Shown here in pieces: positions 12,021 to 26,228 of a stretch of 64,000 nucleotides of DNA. Every line of letters starts with the position of its first letter. Positions within the stretch are counted from its first letter, which is position 1. Origin of the DNA: Coprinopsis marcescibilis (lineage: Eukaryota > Basidiomycota > Agaricomycetes > Agaricales > Psathyrellaceae); assembly GCA_004369085.1 (NCBI GenBank), contig ML210147.1, positions 620,001-684,000 on the forward strand, in the 5' to 3' direction. Made by a program: the position numbers and the translations under genes. Under the pieces are notes generated by a model that saw nothing but the letters and a program-made list of their open reading frames with translations, was not told the DNA's origin and made no database searches.

Positions 12021-13527
12021 ATGCCTCTTCGCTATTGGCTACGTTGTGCAAGCCCTCGAACGACCTCCGTCTGCATCTACACGACGACCAGGGCCAGTCG
12101 ACGACCAAATCTTAGCCACAAACGACATGTGTCCTCAACCTCACCGACAGCGAGCGCCCTGGCGGTACCCCAGCTGTCTTCCTTGCCATCGTTGAAGCAA
12201 GCATGGTCGAGCCTCTTCCCCCACTCTACAGCCAGCTGTGGGTGTCCAAATCATTCCAAGCCCCAGGAAACCGAGTCTCAGACACAGGCGACATACGCTC
12301 TTCATCGAGAACGACTTCACCGGGCACTCGTTGACCATTTTCATGAAATTGAACAACTCTATCGCGGCAACGTTGAGTACGTTCGAAGCATGGGTGAACA
12401 CAGCCCAGGCTTGCTGGAGGATCTGGCCTTTGAAGGACAAAGTCAGTTGCCTGCTTCCAAGTCCTAACTCGCATCGTTTACATGTCCCCCAGGACCCCCA
12501 TTCATGCTCCTCGATTGCTCTGACAGTCGGTGAGAACACATGGTCACTTTGCTTTCCCAGAAAGCTCATACAACCACAACAGAGTCAATGAGCAAAGCAT
12601 ATTCAATGCACAACCTGGGACCATGTTTACATCTGGTAACATTGCCAATATGTTTGACGAAAAGGACACCAACTCGTAAGAACCTTGAACTTGTCCGGAT
12701 CATAGCAACGTTGACCATCGACCTCGTGTTCAGGAACGCGGTCCTTGCTTATGCTGTAGACTCTCTTGGGGTCAAGCATGTCGTTGTCTTGGGACATTAC
12801 GGGTGTGGAGGCGTAGCTGCGTCGATGAGTCCGCTACCTCCAGGTTGGCATGCATACGTCAAGGGCACAACTGCATTGCCTTCCAGCGCCCTGCCGGACG
12901 TGACGCCAAGCGCAGAAATAGATGGATTGGAAACACAACCTGCACAATCAGAAGGATTGACGTGCCCACAGCCGTCGGCCAGCGAATTGGCAGTGCAAAA
13001 GTGGATTCAACCCATTCGAGATATCTACGAGACGAGTATCCGATGGGAGATTCGTGCTCATCGGGAAAGAGCAATCCGACAACGAAAGAATGGGACGCCA
13101 CCACCGACTAAACCACTTCATCTTCACGATCGTGAGTGCCTCCCTTCTAAATGTTAGTCTGGTCATAGTCTGAAATCTGTTCAGCTGCGTTCCGCGCCCT
13201 TGTAGAGGAAAATGTAAAAGAAAATGTGAAACGCGTCCTTGAAAGTAAAGTAATCAAAGATGTACGTTCTACGCGTCTTTTCAGCTATGTGCAAGTGTGA
13301 CCTGTCTTCTTCAGCATTACAACGCACTTCCACATTCCCCACCTCCTCCGACGCCAGCGGTTGCTGGTGCTTCACATTCGCCTCTACCACCGCACAACCC
13401 AGTATACATCCACGGCTGGGTATATGACCTCGAAACCGGCGTGGTATCTGACCTTGGAGTCAGTGTAGGACCACCAGGCTGGTCAACGCCTCGTACATAT
13501 TCTGGTGGGTTTCCTTGCGCCAGATAG
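12021..13527 (+). CDS. Beta-carbonic anhydrase with N-terminal extension
   Basis: Zinc enzyme interconverting CO2 and bicarbonate. Six exons were traced (12021-12441, 12493-12529, 12583-12675, 12734-13131, 13185-13261, 13315-13527), giving 412 residues. Zinc ligands and the Asp-Arg dyad are in MLLDCSDSRVNEQ; the His-Cys pair is in VLGHYGCGGV. The C-terminal strand VYIHGWVYDLETG is typical. The first 60 residues are rich in Arg, Ser and Thr, suggesting a mitochondrial targeting sequence. Unusual is a roughly 60-residue Pro/Thr/Glu-rich insertion between GHYGCGG and the helix starting AVQKWIQPIRDIYE, plus a His/Pro-rich insertion near the C-terminus (exon 6 start). Exon 2 is only 37 nt. Fungal beta-CAs are usually 220-300 residues, so this one is long. 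Confidence 0.88.
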
Positions 13528-14220
13528 ATTTTTGGTTAATAGTCTCGATAGCGTCTTGATTCATTTCGGGGAGGAAGAGGTTATATCTATGGCGAACATC
13601 AAGATTTAATTCTGTGCTGGTTGCTTTTCTTCGAATGGGATTGAATCGTGATTTTGACTATTTAAATCAGTCGTGCCTGGAGGATACATAACCAAGGTGG
13701 CTGATCCTTGCGACTCGTTGCGACGAAGAACAATTATTGTCTCGATATTATGCTGGATTTGATCAAGAGAATATACATATGCAAGGAGTGTCGGGTATAA
13801 AGTGCGATACGAAAGAACGCGAGAGGTCGTAAAAGAAAACTATTGTTTGCCATAAAGGATTGTGGTGATTTAAATGATAGTATGCAGCGATAAGTTTCGT
13901 AGCAAAAAGACGTTCTTCTCTTTGCGTGGTTCAATAAGCAATGATGAATATTATGCGGAGCTGTCCGCTTTGTCGAGTATTATATTATGCTGGACAAGGC
14001 AGTGGGTGTCAATCGGAGGATTGGCGACAGCGATTCAACACACCATGATGAGGATAAACACGTAGATATCCTCATTTACCGTCCGTCCACCGAGCTTCCT
14101 CCACCCACCAGCGCGGCCAACGCAACATCAAAGCACCCCCAGGGATTCATACACCCACTTCCCTGACCGCGGAGTGCAGCACTCGGAGCGAGTCTAGATC
14201 TAAGCCGCTCATCAACAATA
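13528..14220. other. Convergent intergenic region
   Basis: 693 bases between the carbonic anhydrase stop (+) and the LIS1 stop (-). AT-rich in the middle (13590-13920), consistent with two 3' untranslated regions. Small open frames (13734-13934 -, 13874-14065 +) look random. Nothing else seen. Confidence 0.5.
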
Positions 14221-15913
14221 TCAAGGCAACCAGATTTTGATCGTCTCATCGACACTTCCTGTCGCCACGACATTCACCAGCTTCTCTGGTTCCCCATCGC
14301 CACCTTCCGTGCCGTTGACCTTTTTGTCATTGGGGCCACTGACTGCTTGTCTTCCCCAGGACAGAGTAGAGACGAAATGACTGTGTGCTTCGACGGTTTT
14401 TATGCACCGTCCGGTCTTGAGCTCCCAGACGCGGACAGTCTTGTCGTCCGAGGAGGACAGCAGGTACTTCCCGCATGGGTGGAAAGCCAAGGCTCGCACC
14501 CAGTTGTCGTGACCAGCCTGTGTGCAAAGTAAGAGGCAGTACAAGGAAACCAGCCAGTTTCGCTCTCACAAGGTTTCGTATAATTTGGCCCGTTTGCGTG
14601 TCCCAGATCTTGATTGTTTTGTCGCGAGCTCCTGATGCAACGAAAAGTCCTTGTTGTTTGTTTCGGTCGGTGGTCTGGGGCGCAGGTGAGCAATATGAAA
14701 GTAGGAGAGTAAAGGAACACATACGGGGATGCCTGCCAATTCTCTGATGGCGGGGTAAGCAGCTACAGGGGCAAACGCGACGACTAGAACATCATTTTCG
14801 TGGCCTCGCAAGTCCGACTTTAGCTCTCCTGTCAAGGGATTCCATATCCGAACAGTCTAGATGAACCAAGTGAGCACATGAATGGATGAAGACAAAAGGC
14901 TCAGAGCACACCTGATCTTTCGAGCAACTTGCCAGCAGCTTTCCATCTGCTGAAGGAATCACGCATCGCACCCATTCGTTATGACCAGATAGTGTCCGTA
15001 CTTGGTGTCTGATTGATTGAGAATGATTAGCGCAAATGTGGGGCCCGAAGAGGAGGACTCACGTTGAAGCAACGTCGAATATTCTTATAGTACGATCCCG
15101 GCTTGCGCTCACGATAAGCTGGTCTCCAGGCATGAATCTGACCGATGATACTGCATGCTCATGACCGACAAATGTTTTCGTATTTTTCCATTCATTCTGG
15201 GAGTCCCAGATCTTGATGAACAAATCTGATGAGCAAGTGACTGTACGAGAACGGTTGAGAGAGCTCGATGAGGGGTGTTGTTGAAATGAACCCACCGAGG
15301 AGATGACCCTTGTGATCAAAGTCCAGGTCGTTGACCGCTTTTGTATGGCCCTTGAGTGTCCGCTCGAACTCGCCCGTTTCCCAGTCCCAGATCTTTACAG
15401 TGGCGTCTTCGCTCGCTGAGGCCAGGATGGAGTATTGAGGGTGGAATGTGACACGGGTGAGCGGAGCCCGATGTCCTGTGAGGACATGGGCAGCTGGCGC
15501 TCGTGGTAGCCAATCCGACTGTGAAGCAGCGCGTTTGGCAGGCGACGCTGAGAGTTCTTCTTGCAGTGCTGCATTCCTATTCTCCAATTCCATAATCTAG
15601 TACGCACAAAGAGATCTGTTCTGAATGTGCTGGCGGCTGAAAGCAACGGAGAACGCTACCTTCTTCTGCAACCGAATCACGCTCGTCCATTTCTTCTCCA
15701 GGAGGCCTGTATATCGCGCATTGGGGTCCGGGGTGTAAACAAGGTCTGCAGATTCCTTCAATGCGTTGAATGCTCCCATATGATTATTTGCATAGAGATA
15801 GTCGAGCATGGCTTTATGCCTCGAAGCGGGCTGTCAGCATCGCAGATCTACATGCACATTGAATGCTTCCAAACGCACAGGTCATCCTTTTGCCTGTCCG
15901 ATAATAGCGACAT
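14221..15913 (-). CDS. PAC1: Nuclear distribution protein LIS1/PAC1
   Basis: Regulator of cytoplasmic dynein that works with NudE/Ndl1 in nuclear migration and spindle positioning. Eight exons traced: 15913-15879, 15819-15660, 15596-15296, 15240-15063, 15008-14912, 14856-14725, 14674-14570, 14517-14221; 434 residues, normal for the family. Order of domains: LisH dimerisation motif ([16 protein letters not shown], residues about 10-26), coiled coil (about residues 60-80, [15 protein letters not shown]), then seven WD40 repeats, e.g. [48 protein letters not shown] and a last one ending [14 protein letters not shown]. The final repeat contains a fungal-style charged insertion ([17 protein letters not shown]). 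Confidence 0.95.
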
Positions 15914-16152
15914 CGCGTCCTGTCAGTTGTTCTCGTCGTCGTTGTGTGCGTTTATGTGTCGTGAAGGGTGGCAAAAGCCGGTGGATAGAAACTGGTTCAG
16001 AGTCCAAGTTGAAGATGGGCAACCTCAACTGATTGAACACGTCCGGATTTGGACATGCGAGCCACATGGGAATTTGTCTGACACCTTAATATGTTTTTGG
16101 GGCTGGATATGATGGATTGTCGTACGAAAGAAATACACTAAGAGTAAAGCAG

Positions 16153-19818
<3,666 letters not shown>

Positions 19819-20112
19819 ATAGTTACTTCCTAATATACCGCATCACTGTCATAGACTTTCCCAAAATCAAAACTATCCTTGAGGTTTTCTAATGCATAAT
19901 ACATCTCTGCTTGAGCTTATCAATCGACTCCTCTCTCTCTACATGATATCCTTGCTTGAAAAGGATTTCCTCTCCTGCTTTTCATTTTCTAAACCTTTTG
20001 CTGCCGTGCCGAAGACATGCGTAATGATTCAGAATGTGGGAAACTGATATAACAGGGAATCACTGCGACGGTTGTGTCTCAACCAATCGACCTTTACCTT
20101 TGACCACCACCA

Positions 20113-22034
20113 ATGTCCTCATTCGACAAGTTCGAGGCATCGCTGGACAAGCTCGACGAGTACATTCAGTCTGTGGAGGAATACTTCTTTTCGGGCTTGC
20201 CAGACGTCCATGATGTCGTCAATCGCCTTTGGGTCGACATATCTCGCTATGGACCAGGCTTGCCAGCATTCCCAGAAGTGAGAGTTCCCTCTCTGGGGGA
20301 CTTTCAAGTTCCACCACCGCCTCCATTGCCGTCGTCTTCTTCGACCTCTGTTCTCAAGCTGACAGGCAATTGGATTCGAGACCATCCGAAGACAGTCACC
20401 GCGGCCACTATCAGCGTAGTAGGTGTAGGGTTATGGGCAGGGCGTCGTCGGCTGCCGTCAATAAACCACTCCAAGAGAGCTTCGGTGGCCCAGAGAGGCC
20501 CAACAGAACGAAGACAAGTTGTCGGTAAGTCTCGCCTCTTCATATGTCTCGAGTATTGCGTGCTAAGATACATCTATATCAGTTGTCTTGGGTGGTGATA
20601 CACCGCACGGTCTGCCGCTTGTCCTGGGCCTCGAAAAGAAGGGATATATCGTTATTGCCAGCGTTTCCACTGCAGAAGCTGCTGATGCATTGGAAAGCAG
20701 GTCTAAAGGATATGTCAAGGCACTTGTTTTGGATCCTTCAGAGGTTAGTTCCTGGTTTCATGTTTCATGCAGGATCTTGACACCTCCGTACAGCCAGCGA
20801 CAGTTCCTATATTCCTAAGGTCTCTTTCATCGACATTGTCTCGTCGCTTCCCCCTCAAGTCAGCGGGAGACCCCTACATCTCTCCTTCATCACAACCATA
20901 CATCCAATCCGTTATCTCTCTACTCTCACTTCCATCCTCAGCTGCCAACTCTCTCGCTCCATTCGAGCATTTATCGTTGGCCGCCGACTACCTCCCTTAT
21001 CTTCAATCCACCCAAATTACTCCACTGCAAGTCATACAACAGTTGCTCCCCATCTTAAGAACTGGTTCGGCACGGAGTCGTGACAAGGGCCATAAGACGA
21101 TTATCGTCTGCCTTCCCGCTATTGAGACTCGCGTCTCGCTCCCATTCTCTGCTGTTCAAGCCATGAGTGCGGCCGGAACCCTCAAGGCCGTCGAAACGTT
21201 GAGACGGGAGATTCAAATGGCTGCGTTAACTGGGAAGAGTGAGGCCATGAGCAGCATCAAGGTTGTCGTCGTGGATGTTGGATCGATCGACGTTGGTCCG
21301 AAGCCTACCGCTGTGCCACAAGAGAACCTCCTCAAAGCTACCGAGACCTGGACGTCGTCCGAGAAGATTATCTATGGTCCTGCATTTGCGTCGATTCTTC
21401 ACAAGCAATCGCCGGCTTCCGTCTGGGACGCGGTTTGGGGTCTTTTCGATGCTAATCGGCGATACTCCGTTTCTCGTCGGCCAGCAAAGGCGTCTACTTT
21501 CGTCGACAAGATCATTGCTACTGTCAGTGGAGGGCGCCATCACGGTCCTTCGGTGTTTGGTTACAACATTGGTCTCGGGTATATTCGAACGTGGCTTCGA
21601 GGAGACCGCTTCGCTGTAGGTGCAGGGGGTGAGTTTTAATTTCCATATATCTTGTCAAATGTTGCTCAAGTGTCATTCTAGCACATACCTACATGCTAGC
21701 CTCGTATCTTCCTTCCCTTCTGCTCGACACCCTCCTGAACTTGCCGCATCTCCTCATTGGCTTGAGAAATCGACTTTTGCCAGTTGAACCCTTCGTCAGG
21801 CTCCGGCCTGATTCTCTTCCCAAGTCCCGTGCATCTCCTCGCCAGTCTCCGCCGACTCGACGACATATACTTCCTCCTCCAACGACAGACCCTGAAGTAC
21901 CCGACGTTGCAGAATCAGAATTTGATGCTGGCAGCGAACCAGACAGCGTGGCCAGTAGCTGGATCAGCTTGGATTCCAGTTCGCAACCTGATGTCGCTGT
22001 GGACAGCCCGGACCCAGCTTCTAATGCGACGTGA
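20113..22034 (+). CDS. DUF1776 family fungal protein (Rossmann-like)
   Basis: Conserved fungal protein of unknown function. Four exons traced (20113-20524, 20583-20743, 20794-21628, 21682-22034), 586 residues. The N-terminus is a helical segment (DKFEASLDKLDEYIQSVEEY), followed by a Pro-rich linker and a probable membrane helix, TVTAATISVVGVGLWAG. The core begins VVLGGDTPHGLPLVLGLEKK, resembling the first beta-alpha-beta unit of short-chain dehydrogenases but with a GGxxxGLP-like turn instead of TGxxxGxG, and no clear YxxxK. The C-terminus is acidic and Ser-rich. The family label is from recall of fungal DUF1776 proteins and was not checked by search. Possible role at a membrane is inference only. 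Confidence 0.7.
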
Positions 22035-22979
22035 TGCTTTTCGTAGCTCGATTTATTCATTATTCTGCCTTTCCTAACCTTGTTCAATCGACACAACATA
22101 ACGCATGTTATCTCAGATACTAATCATAAATCCCATCTCTCTCTAGTGCATGTAGTTTTAGCAACATCCCCGCAACAATATCAAAGTATTCTAAATGGTT
22201 CTTGGTTTTCTGTCTGGGGCCTAGCACCACGGTTTCTATCAGTGACTGTTTTCCTTCGAACACTGTCTTCACTTGCGGCCCTCCTGGTCGGAATAGGTGA
22301 ACCTGTCGAGTATAAATGATGCTGATTATAATGTGGAAATGATTCTGTCTTTGCTGAATTACGTACCATATGTTATGATATGTATGCAATCCATGGAATG
22401 GCTCGCTCTGCTGCATGTAAAGAAGATCAAATGAAATCACAGTGACGAGAGCGACTGTGCTTCTTTTCAGTGCAATGCAGTGTACACATATAGAGACATG
22501 TAAAATAGGCTGCAGTTGATTCGATAGTAGCCCATGGCCATGTGCTACTGTTACTGGTTTCCTTGCGCCACTGCAGCGCCGCCCATCTTGAAAGTTCGCT
22601 TGCCTTCAGATCTTTCTTGGGACTTGATTGGAACGGTGAAGACAACACATGAGGACCAATGGTTTATGGGGAAATATGAGGTTCCTAACTTCCTGGCTGT
22701 TAATGCGATGTTTTCATTGTGAAACGTTTCATTAGGAAACTGGATCTATGTAGCCTCTTTTTCGATCACATAACTGTTGGGAGTTTGACAGTCCTCTGAT
22801 CTTTACCGAGCTTCTTTGTTGCGCGGCCTAGTACCGTAGTACTATGATGGTGCAGTATAAAACCAAGGAAATGAGACCTGAAGAGAACCAGCAACACATC
22901 AGCTTCCTAGCCATTCACTGCCTACCAAGCAACTCATATCCACCGCTACTCACATACCATCTCTACCTCTCTCTTCTTC
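22035..22979. other. Intergenic region with weak minus-strand open frame
   Basis: 945 bases between the DUF1776 gene and the small Cys-rich gene, both on the plus strand. AT-rich overall. A minus-strand frame at 22120-22440 (no ATG at its 5' end; first ATG near 22415) ends with a protein-like helix HLEYFDIVAGMLLKLHALER, but no supporting upstream exon could be assembled, so it is treated as a weak candidate in the findings. The 3' end holds the promoter of the Cys-rich gene. Confidence 0.4.
22856..22862 (+). promoter_or_regulatory. TATA box of the Cys-rich small gene
   Basis: TATAAAA lies 118 bp before the ATG at 22980. Its distance suits a fungal TATA element with a short leader. Confidence 0.45.
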
Positions 22980-23312
22980 ATGCCAAAACGAGCTCATCAC
23001 TGTGCTGCTACCTCAGGCTGCACGGGTCAGGTTGTCTCTGGACAGAATTGCCCCAAATGCAAAGCATACAAGAATTGCGCAAAGGGCTGTGGAAATTACG
23101 TTCTCAGAGAAGGAACTACTTGTCCTTCGTGCGTCGCGAAAGGTACTTTATCTAAACCTATACAGTTAGAGGGTACCACTCACATTGTTTCGAACTGTGT
23201 AGAGGAAGCAGCAAAGAGAGAAGATAAGAAGAAGAAGAAGAAAGCGAAGCGGTCGTTCATTGAAGCTCGGTCATACGACGAGGGACGCATTGTTTGCTTC
23301 AGAACTCTCTAA
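22980..23312 (+). CDS. Small Cys-rich, Lys-tailed protein (putative zinc-binding)
   Basis: Uncharacterised 110-residue intronless protein. Residues 6-51 hold two His and eight Cys in the order HHC, SGC, CPKC, CAKGC, CPSC, i.e. two CX2C knuckles separated by a CX3C pair, which could bind two zinc ions. The C-terminal half has KREDKKKKKKAKR, a strong nuclear/nucleolar-type basic run, followed by a short tail. There is no signal peptide. A TATA box precedes it. The gene is supported by the ordered Cys pattern and the promoter rather than by recognised homology. Could act in RNA or DNA binding, but that is inference; the function is unknown. Confidence 0.6.
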   Translation: MPKRAHHCAATSGCTGQVVSGQNCPKCKAYKNCAKGCGNYVLREGTTCPSCVAKGTLSKPIQLEGTTHIVSNCVEEAAKREDKKKKKKAKRSFIEARSYDEGRIVCFRTL

Positions 23313-24045
23313 GCCTGCCTCAGTAATACTATGTGATCGACGCAGTTGTAATATTTCTCGTGAACTCACTGGTATCGGCCGCAATGGGCGTGTCATTTTT
23401 ACCTTGTTGCGGGCAACTCGGTTCCTACGGAATTTGTAGATAGTTTTGTAAATATGCTAACGAGTCCTTAATTCTAATGACTTGCATATTCGGAGTACTT
23501 TACCTCAAGGTTGCTATCCGGTTTCCCGGACGTTCCAACGATCGCGACACAGCTTCTACTTGAAGTTACTGATCGGGATGTGCGTATTAGCCTCCACATT
23601 GCCACATCTTTGAATGCCCAAGTTCTGGAGAAGGACAGCAGAGTAGAGTGCTTTGCGGTATAATTTGTCAGTTCGGCGATTCTAAAGTACCATCGAAACT
23701 TTGTGTGCATGCGGCGGAGATTTGAATGTCCGGACCCCCGCACGAGGGAAAATCAAAAGTACTGATGGACACCCACCGCTCGACTTTTCACCGGTATTTC
23801 TACCGAAATTGCTGGCCAGCTACCTGATGCAGCGTATATTCCCGCTCTTCGTCTTCATGGTTATACGGTCCAACTCAGACCGGGGTTTTGTGCTAAAGCG
23901 CTGTTCCGGGGATCCCGGTTGTCAAAGATTTTGATCAAAACGTATGGAACATCCAACGGCTTCGCACAGCTTTCTTTGGCCACGGAGCACTTAAAACCAC
24001 GATCCATGCAACTGTATCACCAAAACCCCGGCCCCAAGTCCTTCA
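23313..24045. other. Intergenic region, no gene seen
   Basis: 733 bases between the Cys-rich gene and the APH-like gene, both plus strand. Open frames at 23474-23743 (-) and 23701-23934 (+) overlap each other and look random. The last 100 bases should hold the promoter of the APH-like gene. Confidence 0.4.
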
Positions 24046-25620
24046 ATGTCCCCCGCTAGCAGCCATAACTCGGACCATAGCGATCACAGCAACTACGAAG
24101 ATCCACGTCTCAAGCCCACCGTCGAGGCTGTTAACTGGGATGTCCTCCTAGGCATCGCCTGCAAAGCGCAAAGCGTCTCAACTGCGTCTTGGGGGAAGCA
24201 GGTGAACGGTGGCTACAACGTCGTTCGATTCCTAAAGCTCGATGACGGCCAGGAAACCGAAATCGTCGTCCGCGTTCCCTACAAGCAAGAAGATGGAACG
24301 TCCGACGTCCATGCGGTAGCCTTAGCTCGTCGCATCGAGAGTGAGGTTGCGAGCATGGAATATGTTGCTGCCAACAGCACGATTCCTCTTCCCCGAATCA
24401 TCGCGTACAGCACCGAAAAGGATGGTGGAGGCGTTGGATCGCCATTCATCATCATGACCAAGGTCGAAGGGGAACAGCTCGTCACGCACTTCGACGATAT
24501 GGACGACACGCAGCGTGAAGCCATCCTCCGTCAAGTCATCGATATTACGCTCCAGTTTTCCAAACTTCGATTCGACAAGATCGGAGCGTTGTTCAAGGGG
24601 GACGGAGTCACCAAACCGGCTTACTACGTCGCACCTCTTGCCGATATTCTAGGCGAAGACGACCTCGATTTCGTCAAGAAGGCTACATCCAAGACATATA
24701 CTAACGCCGTTTCCTACTGGAACGCAATCGCAACGGCAAACCTTGAAGAGATACATCGGGAACAATTCGGTCGCAGCAATAAATCATATGAATATGTCAT
24801 GTACTGGTTCATACGATCTCTCGTTCCGGCTCTCTATGACACAGGCCTTGACGAAAACGGCTTCCCTTTGACCCCAGGAGATTTCCACTCTCAAAATATC
24901 CTCATCACCGATGTGGACACCCGCTCCCCCCGCATCACAGGCATCATCGACTGGGAATTCACTTCCACTGATCCAACCACCTCCTATGCCCAGTACCCCC
25001 TCTTCATTGTTGACCACCCTGCATGGCCCGACGATCACCCTACGAAGAAGCGGAATATCAAGGACCAGAAGACATTCAACAGACTTGTCCGTGAAGCCGA
25101 AAGCAAGCTCGATCCAAACGGCGACCTCCCACTTTCACGGGCATTCGAAAAGTCTGCAGCACCTTACATGCTCCAACAATGCTTGACTGGCGGGATGTTT
25201 AGCGCACTTTACGAGCGATTCTTCAATCATATCTACGGGCAAACGGATGACTCTGATGAAGAGGAGGAGGATTCCGAAAAGGTTGAGAACGCCAAAGACG
25301 AGGGCGAGGAATCCAAAGAGGAGGCCAATCAAGAAAATGCGAAGGAAAAGGAAGAGGATTCAGATGACGAGTCATACGAAGAGAAATTTTCGGTCGCCTA
25401 CTATGATGCGCTCATGAAAGGCATTCTTAAGAAGGAGGCGGAACAATATGACGAAGAGTTTTTAGTCAAGAAAGCAGCGACAGCTGTTCTCGGCGAGGAT
25501 GTCATCGTCTTTGAACTGACCCGACAACAGTTCAAGGCGATCGTACTTGAGAACCTGGATAAATTTGAGGAGGGTAGCAGGGTGAAGCGATGGCTAAAGG
25601 TATACGGTGGACAAAAGTAA
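24046..25620 (+). CDS. APH-fold (aminoglycoside phosphotransferase-like) protein
   Basis: Intronless 524-residue protein of the large fungal APH/choline-kinase-like family. Visible: a substrate/ATP lobe with GGYNVVRFLKL and EIVVRVPYK, a hinge IIMTKVEGEQL, a Brenner-type catalytic loop LTPGDFHSQNILIT (D and N present) and the metal-binding IIDWEFTSTDP. The His of the usual H-G-D is replaced by Pro-Gly-Asp, as in many fungal members. A roughly 60-residue highly acidic insertion (Glu/Asp/Lys; e.g. DDSDEEEEDSEK) sits near residues 400-450. The natural substrate of such fungal proteins is mostly unknown, and drug resistance should not be assumed. Confidence 0.85.
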   Translation: MSPASSHNSDHSDHSNYEDPRLKPTVEAVNWDVLLGIACKAQSVSTASWGKQVNGGYNVVRFLKLDDGQETEIVVRVPYKQEDGTSDVHAVALARRIESEVASMEYVAANSTIPLPRIIAYSTEKDGGGVGSPFIIMTKVEGEQLVTHFDDMDDTQREAILRQVIDITLQFSKLRFDKIGALFKGDGVTKPAYYVAPLADILGEDDLDFVKKATSKTYTNAVSYWNAIATANLEEIHREQFGRSNKSYEYVMYWFIRSLVPALYDTGLDENGFPLTPGDFHSQNILITDVDTRSPRITGIIDWEFTSTDPTTSYAQYPLFIVDHPAWPDDHPTKKRNIKDQKTFNRLVREAESKLDPNGDLPLSRAFEKSAAPYMLQQCLTGGMFSALYERFFNHIYGQTDDSDEEEEDSEKVENAKDEGEESKEEANQENAKEKEEDSDDESYEEKFSVAYYDALMKGILKKEAEQYDEEFLVKKAATAVLGEDVIVFELTRQQFKAIVLENLDKFEEGSRVKRWLKVYGGQK

Positions 25621-25761
25621 TGTAATAGATATATCATAACCAGTTTCTTGATTTTAAAACACTTGGCTTCATTGCACTCGGACGCGTTTGATGTGACTCC
25701 ATAGTCGCCATCAACAACTGATAATGCCCCTTTCGACGCGTCCACCACCATCGTATACTTG

Positions 25762-26172
25762 ATGGCCGCACAGAGCTCAAACTCTGATATTTTCATTGTA
25801 AATCCTTACGAAGGGCATCCCAGCTTGACCCCGCTGCAATCAGAGGTCCTCTGGGAATATGCAAAGCTTGCACAACATGTTCGATCGGTAAGCCCTCTCC
25901 ATCTTCTACAGGGCAACATTCAAACAACTCCGACCTTATAGCTGACAGGAAAAACGCGTACGCTTAATGAGGAGCCTGATAAAACGATGTTAGCGCGTCT
26001 GCGCGTGTTGGAGAAGAAGATGGGATTGGTCTTGACGTTGGTATGTCACAAGCTCTCATGCTTTACATTGGCTTCTAATGTCCTTCAGTTTAAAGCGTCG
26101 GTATGGGGTGTCATCAACGAGCAGCCCGCACAAGAGGGGTATTATACGGATTCCAACGATACGACAGCGTAA
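25762..26172 (+). CDS. DAD3: DASH complex subunit Dad3
   Basis: Subunit of the fungal DASH/Dam1 complex, which couples kinetochores to microtubules. Three exons, 25762-25887, 25942-26040 and 26089-26172, all phase 0, give 102 residues. The conserved blocks NPYEGHPSLTPLQSEVLWEY, then AKLAQHVR, then LARLRVLEKKMGLVLTLFKA and SVWGVI match the Dad3 family over its whole length. Its stop is 56 bp from the stop of ARPC1 on the other strand, so the two transcripts almost certainly overlap at their 3' ends. Confidence 0.9.
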
Positions 26173-26228
26173 CATGGAACAATTTATTGTATTAAATTTG
26201 ACTACGCGATTAATGATCCTGATTCCAA

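Noticed and set aside
24046..25620. Antibiotic-resistance gene
   Set aside because: The APH fold is widespread in fungi for unrelated substrates; no resistance-specific features or mobile context.
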